In this document: positions 1 through 5,375 of the stretch, one piece after another
How the letters are laid out: every line of letters begins with the position of its first letter
How positions within the stretch are numbered: position 1 is the stretch's first letter
NCBI GenBank assembly: GCA_017411665.1
Contig: JAFQPT010000099.1
Coordinates: forward strand, 1-7,782
Reading direction: 5' to 3'
DNA length: 7,782 nucleotides
Source: Oscillospiraceae bacterium
GTDB taxonomy: Bacteria > Bacillota_A > Clostridia > Oscillospirales > Oscillospiraceae
Made by a program: the position numbers and the translations under genes
The notes under the pieces: model-generated
Told to the model about the DNA's origin: nothing
The model's input: the letters and a program-made list of their open reading frames with translations, nothing else
The model's database searches: none

Positions 1-1
1 C

Positions 2-667
2 AAGTTGTTTGACGGCTTTGACTGGCTGCATCTGTCGGGCATCACCCCTGCGCTGTGTAAAAGCTGCGCAGACTTTATTCTGCGCTGTCTGCAAAAGGCG
101 AAGGAAAAGAGGATGACCGTCAGCTTTGACGGCAATTTCCGCAGCCGCTTGTGGACGTGGGAGGAAGCAAGAGACTACTGCACCATGTGTCTGCCGTATG
201 TGGATGTTCTGTTGGGCATTGAGCCGTACCACCTGTGGAAGGACGAAAATGACCCCGCCAAGGGGGACTGGAAGGATGATATCCCACTGCAGCCCGAGTA
301 CGAGCAGCAGGATGAAGTTTTTCGGCGTTTCGTGGAGCGTTATCCCAACCTTCAGTGTATTGCCCGTCATGTACGGTATGCACATTCCGGCAGCCAGAAC
401 AGTCTGAAGGCATTTCTCTGGTACAAGGGCCATACCTTCGAAAGCAAGCTGTTTACCTTTAATATCCTTGACCGCGTGGGCGGCGGGGATGCTTTTGCAA
501 GCGGACTGATTTACGCCATGATGCGCGGCTATAAGCCTGAGGAACTGGTGAATTTTGCCGTAGCAAGCTCTGTCTTAAAGCATACGATCCGCGGTGATGC
601 GAACATCACAGACGATGCCCGCACCATCAAGGAGATTATGAATATGAACTTTGACATTCAACGTTAA
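2..667 (+). CDS. kdgK: PfkB-family sugar kinase, KdgK-like, 5' truncated by window
   Basis: This is the C-terminal 221 residues of a ribokinase/PfkB-family carbohydrate kinase, most like 2-dehydro-3-deoxygluconokinase, which phosphorylates KDG with ATP in the cytoplasm (hexuronate/Entner-Doudoroff branch). The frame is open from base 2, so the TTG at position 5 is not the true start; roughly 110-120 N-terminal residues lie upstream, judging from the usual family length of about 330-345. The PfkB C-terminal signature DRVGGGDAFASGLIY is present, with the catalytic-base Asp encoded at 488-490. The stretch VSFDGNFRSRLW matches the 'D.N.R..LW' segment typical of KdgK-like members. The gene ends with TAA, 30 bases before the next gene, so the two are probably co-transcribed. 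The family call is firm; the KDG substrate is inferred and another sugar acid or ketose is possible. Confidence 0.85.
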   Translation, partial: KLFDGFDWLHLSGITPALCKSCADFILRCLQKAKEKRMTVSFDGNFRSRLWTWEEARDYCTMCLPYVDVLLGIEPYHLWKDENDPAKGDWKDDIPLQPEYEQQDEVFRRFVERYPNLQCIARHVRYAHSGSQNSLKAFLWYKGHTFESKLFTFNILDRVGGGDAFASGLIYAMMRGYKPEELVNFAVASSVLKHTIRGDANITDDARTIKEIMNMNFDIQR

Positions 668-697
668 CACAATCATTCAGAAAGCGAGGATTCGAGT

Positions 698-1624
698 ATG
701 TCTATCAAAGAAATCAGCTTCCCCTCCGCAAACGGCAGAGACATCATCAAGGCGTGGGCTTACAGCCCCTTGGGCAAGCCCAGAGCGATCATTCAGCTGG
801 TGCACGGCTACGGTGAGCATTCCCGTCGCTACCTGCACATGATTGGCAAGTTCCAGCAGGCGGGCTTCGTTGTGTACGCCGATGACCATCTGGGCCATGG
901 CAAGACAGGCGTGGACGGCGGTACACTGGGTGACCCGCATTCCGGCGGCTACATGACCTATCTGAAGGATGAAAAGGCTCTGCATGATATCGCAGTGCGG
1001 GACTACCCTGACATTCCGTACTTTATGTTCGGCCACAGCTGGGGCTCTATGCTGGCAAGAGCCTATGCAGCACACTACGGCGATGACATCAAGGGTCTGC
1101 TGCTGTGCGGTCTTTGCTCCCAGTGGAAGGGCTGTGAGGATGCCTATGTGAACCCGGATTTCAAGGCGGCTTACGAGGCAGACCCCTATCAGCCTGCAGG
1201 CGAGTGGTTTGACTATGTATTCAGCGGCATGACCGATCGCGTGGAAAACCCCAACAGTGCAGCGGACTGGATCGCAAACGATCCCCGTGTGGTGGCTGAC
1301 CACGCAGGTGACCCCTTCAATACCTTTAACACCACCATCGAACTGCCCTGGGACTTTGTGCAGCTGTATCACTTCATTGAAAGCCCCGAATGGGCACCTA
1401 TGGTGCCTGCACGGATTCCCGTTTATTTGATTGCAGGAGACCAGGACCCCTGTGGCAATTACGGCGAAGGCCTGTATCACGTAGCAAATCTGTTGGCGAA
1501 CAGCGGCAACAAGACTTCCGTGAAGGCATATTCCGGCTATCGCCATGAAATCCACAATGAACTGGAACTGCGTGACGAAGTGGAAGAAGGTCTGATTTCT
1601 TTCATTGATCGCGTGCTCGGATAA
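698..1624 (+). CDS. Serine alpha/beta hydrolase (monoacylglycerol lipase-like, Hydrolase_4)
   Basis: Complete 308-residue cytoplasmic alpha/beta hydrolase of the serine aminopeptidase S33/Hydrolase_4 (lysophospholipase/monoacylglycerol lipase-like) group; no signal peptide or membrane segment is seen. The oxyanion-hole region is LVHGYGEHSRRY (about 34-45), followed by DHLGHGKT. The nucleophile elbow GHSWGSM puts the catalytic Ser at 114; the acid is probably Asp250 in AGDQDPCG and the base His283 in YRHEIHNE. Spacing and length are normal for the family. The ATG at 698 follows AGCGAGGA (683-690) at 7 bases, supporting this start. It lies 30 bases after the kinase gene and 37 before the dehydrogenase remnant, as expected in an operon. 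The chemistry (ester, acylglycerol or similar) is known for the family, but the substrate here is unknown; the kinase neighbour hints at deacylation of a sugar ester, which is only inference. Confidence 0.93.
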   Translation: MSIKEISFPSANGRDIIKAWAYSPLGKPRAIIQLVHGYGEHSRRYLHMIGKFQQAGFVVYADDHLGHGKTGVDGGTLGDPHSGGYMTYLKDEKALHDIAVRDYPDIPYFMFGHSWGSMLARAYAAHYGDDIKGLLLCGLCSQWKGCEDAYVNPDFKAAYEADPYQPAGEWFDYVFSGMTDRVENPNSAADWIANDPRVVADHAGDPFNTFNTTIELPWDFVQLYHFIESPEWAPMVPARIPVYLIAGDQDPCGNYGEGLYHVANLLANSGNKTSVKAYSGYRHEIHNELELRDEVEEGLISFIDRVLG

Positions 1625-1661
1625 ACCATCGGTTTGCTCTGCGGTGCGGAAAGGAGCCTGC

Positions 1662-2430
1662 ATGAGAGGCGGTTACATAGAAGATATTTGAGTCGCGTAT
1701 TATCGCGATGACCTTCCCGAGCCTCAGCTCGAAAAGCCCACCGATGTGAAAATCCGTGTGCGTGCCTGCGGCATTTGCGGCTCTGAGGTACATGCCTATC
1801 TGGGGGGAACATCCGTTCCGTATTCCGCCTCTGGTATCGGGCCATGAGGTTGCAGGGGATGTTGTAGCGGTCGGTGAGGCCGTCACACCCGAAACAAATA
1901 TCGTCGTAATCGGTACGGGCCCCATCGGAATCGGGGATTACCTGTGTTCGAGGCTGTACAATCCCAAGAAAATCATCATGGTGGACATTTCCGATTTCAA
2001 TCTGGAAAAGACCCGTGAAATGGGTGCGGAATACACAGTCAACAGCCGCCTGGAAAACCTGTATGACCGGGTCATGGAGCTCACCGACGGTGTGGGTGCA
2101 GATGTGACCATTCTGGCCTATGGAGATGAGCCCACTCTTCAGCAGGCGGCGGAAATTACCCGTCGTGCAGGGACAGTGGTGCAGCATGCACTGATGACGG
2201 ATGGGCTGGCGTTTCCCTATCGGGTGCACCAGCAGCATGAGCTGGACTTCAAGGCATATAATATGTATCGCCGCGAGGACTTTGAACTTGTTGCCAATGC
2301 CATCGCGGAAGGGAAGATGGACTTGAGCAAGTTTGTCACCCAGCGCTATCCCATTGAGCAGTTCAAGGAAGCCATGTACATGGCTGACAAACGCCCCGAG
2401 CCTGTGTTGAAGGTGATGGTTCACTTTTGA
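1662..2430 (+). pseudogene. Zinc-dependent medium-chain dehydrogenase, degraded
   Basis: Remnant of a zinc-binding alcohol/polyol dehydrogenase of the MDR family (sorbitol/threonine/idonate dehydrogenase-like). A good ribosome site AAGGAG (1651-1656) precedes ATG 1662. Three lesions are visible. First, codon 10 is TGA (1689-1691). Second, a G6 run at 1802-1807 carries one extra G; removing it joins CGICGSEVHAYLG to HPFRIPPLVSGHEVAGD in one frame. Third, about 85-95 codons are missing in frame between VAVGEAVT and NIVVIGTGPIG, which removes the structural-zinc lobe and part of the catalytic domain. Catalytic zinc ligands (Cys in CGICGS, His-Glu in SGHEVAG) and the Rossmann GTGPIG followed by IIMVD remain, and the C-terminus is intact to TGA 2430. 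About 255 codons remain of a usual 340-350. It was probably the third gene of the sugar operon; its substrate cannot be told. Confidence 0.88.
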
Positions 2431-2448
2431 TGCAATGATAAATAAATC

Positions 2449-2486
2449 AAATCACCCCATTCCAAAACGGAGTGGGGTGATTTTTT
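2449..2486 (+). terminator. Rho-independent terminator closing the sugar operon
   Basis: The left arm (2449-2463) pairs with the right arm (2469-2483) over 15 bp, including one T-G wobble, with an AAAAC loop. The plus-strand T run is 2481-2486. It sits 18 bases after the dehydrogenase remnant's stop codon. On the opposite strand the arm is followed by a T-rich stretch, so it may also stop minus-strand transcription from region 2. Confidence 0.93.
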
Positions 2487-2507
2487 GACGATACACCATG
2501 TGATTAA

Positions 2508-2795
2508 AATGAAGAAGTACGGTCTGAAGGCAAAGCCACCAAAAAGAACCTGCCCAAGGATGCGATTTTGATGCATATCTGGGGATTGGAGTCCAATGCC
2601 GTAGAGAACCATGTGGAAGTGTATGTTGCGATTCTGCGGAAGAAGCTCAGCAGCATCGGCTCGAACGTGCGAATCGTTGCAGTTCGCAATCTTGGCTATC
2701 ATCTGGAGGTGAAGGAAGGAAAATCGGTTTGTCCTCTGTCCGAGTCTTCTGAAAAGCCTCCTCACACGATGGATACCAGTCCACAGGATTGTTGA
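2508..2795 (+). pseudogene. OmpR-type response regulator, DNA-binding domain remnant
   Basis: The open frame begins right after a stop (TAA 2505-2507). From about 2550 to 2717 it encodes a recognisable C-terminal half of a winged-helix Trans_reg_C domain. This runs from LPKDAILMHIWG (the end of helix 1 and the W-G turn), through ENHVEVYVAILRKKL (recognition helix), to the wing hairpin [14 protein letters not shown]. The receiver domain, the linker and the first half of the output domain are absent, and the 15-20 codons before the match do not look like the family. After LEVKE (about 2717) the frame runs into DNA that encodes another gene on the opposite strand, so the last 26 residues to TGC-TGA are read-through. 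No start codon with a ribosome site is seen. This is a broken end of a two-component regulator gene, not a functional product. Confidence 0.78.
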
Positions 2796-2871
2796 TATGT
2801 TGGAGCAAATATGGGCTTGTCTCATTCTTCAAATGGTTTTTCAATGGTTCCACATCCTTGTCTTGTATCAA
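2716..2871 (-). pseudogene. YyaL/DUF255 (SPATA20-like) thioredoxin-domain protein, N-terminal stub
   Basis: On the minus strand, reading down from about 2871, the product contains [21 protein letters not shown] followed by EEAF and EDKPIFL. These are the hallmark N-terminal motifs of the DUF255/YyaL family (N.L..E.SPYLLQH..NPVDWY, then EEAF, then DKPIFLS). Homology stops at the Leu encoded at 2716-2718, just before the expected CHWCH active-site region, and the remaining 600 or so residues of the family are missing. The break coincides, within a few bases, with the end of the response-regulator stub on the other strand, marking a rearrangement junction. The first possible starts are weak (TTG 2871, GTG 2853) and no clear Shine-Dalgarno is seen. 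Identification of the motif is confident; any function for the remnant is not claimed. Confidence 0.78.
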
Positions 2872-3080
2872 AATATAGGATGAACCGAAACCATATAAAA
2901 TATGTTGCCCAATGCTTTCTTGGCTCGATTGAAGTCGGCAGCGATGCCTTTGAGTTTATGGTTTTCGTTTGTTAATTCTCCGATGCGCTACAAATTTTGA
3001 TAGCTGCCTGCTCGTTCGCGTTGGTACATGGGTTGTTTGATGATGGTCAATACAATTGCGTACAAATTAATCGATGTGAG
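2868..3080 (-). pseudogene. Unidentified coiled-coil remnant with internal stop
   Basis: On the minus strand one frame can be read from about 3080 to a TGA at 2868-2870, interrupted by TAG at 2988-2990. It encodes IIKQPMYQRERAGSYQNL, then the stop, then [19 protein letters not shown] and NRAKKALG. The pattern of charged and Leu/Ile residues is that of a coiled coil. It is reminiscent of the C-terminal coiled coil of MobV/Pre plasmid relaxases, but I cannot establish this without a search. The frame is AT-rich, has no start with a ribosome site, and overlaps the start of the YyaL stub by a few bases. It is the only protein-like signal I see in the 2872-3080 gap. Confidence 0.3.
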
Positions 3081-3088
3081 GAGGAAAA

Positions 3089-3145
3089 ATGGTGCATAGT
3101 TCCAAATTAGAAAATGATTTGGCTATGTCTTTTGAAAAATATTGA
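3089..3145 (+). CDS. Possible 18-codon ORF with perfect Shine-Dalgarno
   Basis: AGGAGG (3079-3084) precedes ATG 3089 by four bases and opens an 18-residue frame, MVHSSKLENDLAMSFEKY, ending at TGA 3143-3145. The stop lies inside the -35 box of the nrf promoter (3142-3147), so this ORF is not on the nrf transcript and cannot be an nrf leader peptide. It may be the broken 5' end of a lost gene, a tiny protein, or chance. No promoter was recognised upstream of it and the peptide is not one I know. The strength of the ribosome site is the only support. Confidence 0.22.
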   Translation: MVHSSKLENDLAMSFEKY

Positions 3146-3170
3146 CAAAATATTTACGAACAAATATACT
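3142..3170 (+). promoter_or_regulatory. Near-consensus sigma-A promoter for the nrf-like operon
   Basis: A perfect -35 box TTGACA (3142-3147), an AT-rich spacer of exactly 17 bases, and a -10 box TATACT (3165-3170, one mismatch from TATAAT). Transcription would start near 3177, giving a leader of about 45 bases before the ATG at 3222. The match suggests strong basal expression. No extended -10 TG is seen. Confidence 0.85.
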
Positions 3171-3175
3171 AAAAT

Positions 3176-3203
3176 TGTATAAGATTATGCATTTGATTAT
3201 ACA
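3176..3203. repeat. Short inverted repeat at the transcription start/leader
   Basis: TGTATAA (3176-3182) and TTATACA (3197-3203) are perfect inverted copies separated by 14 bases, lying from the likely transcription start into the leader. The placement would suit an operator or a weak leader hairpin. The surrounding DNA is very AT-rich, so a chance match is quite possible. Confidence 0.3.
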
Positions 3204-3221
3204 TATAGAAGAGGTGATTTG

Positions 3222-5372
3222 ATGAAGGCAAAAGTTCCCTCGTGGATGATTCTGGCAATCGTTTGTATCGTTGTCTCTGCGGTTCTGGGTGCCGTCAATT
3301 TGTGGACTTCCGGTCCCATTGAACAGCGAGCCTTGGATGCTGCAAACGCTGCCAGACAGGAAAGTTTTGCTGCGGCAGATTCTTTTGAGGAACTGGAAGT
3401 GCCCGAAGATAGTGGTGTTGACAGCTGCTATAAAGCCCTTGCGAATGGCGAGCATATCGGCTATGTAGCACAGGTCACCGTCACAGGTTTCGGTGGTCCT
3501 CTGGAAATCCATGTTGGTATGGATTTGGACTGCAAAATTACCGGTATCACTGTTGGCGGCAGCGGCTTTGCTGAAACTCCCGGTCTGGGCGCAAAAGCAA
3601 AGGAACCCGAATTTACCGCACAGTTTGCCGGTTTGACGATTCCTACCCAGCTGGGCAACAATGTTGATACCATCACAGGTGCATCTACCACATCCGGTGC
3701 GGTCACCAGCGGTGTCAATAAAGCGGGCTACTACATTCAGGATCTGATCAAGCCTCCTGTTGCCGATACCCGTGCTCCCGACCTGCAGTTCGGCGGTGCA
3801 CTGCCCGGTGCAACTACTAAGAATGAAGAAACAGCTCCCGCAGGTGCGGATAAGCTGTTTACTTCCGATGCAGGTGTTGTTGTTTACGTCACCGCAACCG
3901 GTCGTAACGGGCCCGTACAGGTTCAGGTCGGTATCGGTCACAGCGGCGAAGTTGCAGGTGTTCTCATCGATCCCGCAGGCCATAAGGAAACCGAGGGCTT
4001 GGGTGATATGATTGAGGAATCCTATTTCTGGAGCCAGTTTGTCGGTTATTCCGACCCCTTCACCATCGGTGTTAATATCGACGGTGTAGCAGGTGCAACC
4101 ATCAGCTCTCAGGCAGTTGTAGACTGTGTCAATGCTGCTCTGGAAATCGCAAAGCCTTATCTGGATGCAGGCAAGGCTGTGGATATTGCACCCATGGGTT
4201 CTGCCGGTGCTCCCGGAATCAAGAACCCCGCACAGGTTGTGAAGACCGGTACCGGAATCACGGTTCTGACTGCGGAAGACTGGGCTGACAAGTACCCCGA
4301 TATTTACGCTTCCTATCTGGCAAACAACGAGAATACCGAAGTACATGAATACACTGAAGTATACCCCATGATTCAGGTCGTATACGAAGGTATGGCATTC
4401 TCCAAGTTCTACGGCAGTGCCCGCGGACATACATACACCGTGGAAGACGTAACCTCTACCGGACGTCCTCATGCGTTGGCAAACTGCTTCACCTGTAAGA
4501 CTCCCGACTTCACTGCAATGGTCAATGAGCATGGCGACTCTGTTTACCAGATGGCATTTGCAGATGCCCTTGCAGAAATCAATGAACCCATCAGCTGCTA
4601 CAACTGCCATGCAAACAGCGGCGATGAGCTTGTGGTTACCCACACCTATCTGGCAGATGCTCTGGGTGAAGAGCTGAAGGATGTGGACGCAGCGAACCTG
4701 TCTTGCGGTCAGTGTCACGTGGAATATTACTTCCATCCCACTACCAAGGCAACCTCTCTGCCTTACACCAGTCTGGAAACCATGGAACCCGATGCGATCC
4801 TGGCATACTACAATACCATGATGGTAAACGGCGAAGTATTTGCAGACTACGTCAACCCCAGAACCGGTGTTCGTCAGATCAAGGTACAGCACCCCGAATT
4901 TGAAACCTACATGGCTGACGGCAGCTATCACGCAGGTACCTACACCTGTGCTGACTGCCATATGGGTGAAGCCGTTGCAGCAGACGGCACCACCTACATC
5001 AGCCACACCTGGACCAGTCCTCTGGACAATGCGGCACTGATTGAAGACACCTGTGCGGAATGTCACACCGATCTGGCACAGGAAGTTGCGGATATTCAGG
5101 AATGGGCAGAACGTCGTACCGTAGCAATCGGTTATGAGCTGGAAGCTCTGACCGAAAAGCTGGCTCTGGCAGTGGAAAGCGGTAACTATACCGAAGAAGA
5201 ACTGGATGCTATTCGCATGGTAGCACGTAATGCACAGTTCTACTGGGACTTCGTATTCGTTGAAAACGCAGAAGGTGCCCATAACTCCGCTCTGACCAAG
5301 GACTGCCTGGATAAGGCGGAAACCCTGCTGAATCAGGCAATGGGCATGTTTAAAACGACACAGGAGGGATAA
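3222..5372 (+). CDS. Membrane-anchored di-FMN-binding / pentaheme nitrite reductase (NrfA) fusion
   Basis: Predicted electron-transfer enzyme on the outer membrane face. An N-terminal membrane helix (about 8-28) resembles that of RnfG. FMN-binding domain 1 (about 70-172) has the RnfG signature ETPGLGAK (118-125) and flavinylation motif DTITGAS, with Ser155 at the acceptor place. FMN-binding domain 2 (about 200-312) has ETEGLGD (256-262) and DGVAGAT, acceptor Thr293. A full NrfA domain follows (about 338-711): active-site heme CFTCK (422-426, lysine ligand), then CYNCH (459), CGQCH (495), CADCH (576) and CAECH (611). Calcium and catalytic residues of NrfA are present: Glu501, Tyr502, Lys554, Gln556, His557, and probably Arg415. 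His474, 570, 595 and 687 fit distal heme ligands. NrfA reduces nitrite to ammonium with six electrons. ATG 3222 is chosen over TTG 3219 because GAGGTG (3211-3216) is 5 bases upstream. The fusion to FMN domains is unusual; nitrite as substrate is inferred from conserved residues. Confidence 0.93.
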   Translation: MKAKVPSWMILAIVCIVVSAVLGAVNLWTSGPIEQRALDAANAARQESFAAADSFEELEVPEDSGVDSCYKALANGEHIGYVAQVTVTGFGGPLEIHVGMDLDCKITGITVGGSGFAETPGLGAKAKEPEFTAQFAGLTIPTQLGNNVDTITGASTTSGAVTSGVNKAGYYIQDLIKPPVADTRAPDLQFGGALPGATTKNEETAPAGADKLFTSDAGVVVYVTATGRNGPVQVQVGIGHSGEVAGVLIDPAGHKETEGLGDMIEESYFWSQFVGYSDPFTIGVNIDGVAGATISSQAVVDCVNAALEIAKPYLDAGKAVDIAPMGSAGAPGIKNPAQVVKTGTGITVLTAEDWADKYPDIYASYLANNENTEVHEYTEVYPMIQVVYEGMAFSKFYGSARGHTYTVEDVTSTGRPHALANCFTCKTPDFTAMVNEHGDSVYQMAFADALAEINEPISCYNCHANSGDELVVTHTYLADALGEELKDVDAANLSCGQCHVEYYFHPTTKATSLPYTSLETMEPDAILAYYNTMMVNGEVFADYVNPRTGVRQIKVQHPEFETYMADGSYHAGTYTCADCHMGEAVAADGTTYISHTWTSPLDNAALIEDTCAECHTDLAQEVADIQEWAERRTVAIGYELEALTEKLALAVESGNYTEEELDAIRMVARNAQFYWDFVFVENAEGAHNSALTKDCLDKAETLLNQAMGMFKTTQEG
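4230..5354 (+). repeat. Tandem NrfA-domain duplication, copy 1
   Basis: These 1125 bases (375 codons) align with 5511-6635 at a constant offset of 1281 bases with no insertion or deletion; heme motifs, the KVQHPE block and the final MFK all fall in register. By hand count about 292 of 374 residues compared match (about 78%). Exact DNA matches include 4440-4471 with 5721-5752 and 4875-4909 with 6156-6190. Confidence 0.93.
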
Positions 5373-5375
5373 TGT

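Noticed and set aside
677..1663. A 328-codon minus-strand frame opposite the hydrolase
   Set aside because: It is a shadow of the hydrolase gene, is rich in His and Cys as expected from antisense translation, and has no family-like motifs.
1689..1691. TGA read as selenocysteine in the dehydrogenase
   Set aside because: The position lies in the early N-terminal strand, not at a catalytic residue, and the same gene has a frameshift and a large deletion, so decay is the simpler explanation.
1801..1812. Programmed frameshifting at the G6 run
   Set aside because: The gene already has an upstream stop and lacks about 90 codons downstream, so no functional product would be gained.
3219..3221. TTG as the start of the FMN-NrfA gene
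   Set aside because: It is directly followed by ATG, and the GAGGTG ribosome site is better spaced for the ATG at 3222.
3222..5372. Octaheme hydroxylamine oxidoreductase or tetrathionate-reductase-type multiheme enzyme instead of NrfA
   Set aside because: There are exactly five heme sites, the first being CXXCK, with the NrfA-specific CGQCHVEYYF and KVQHPE blocks.
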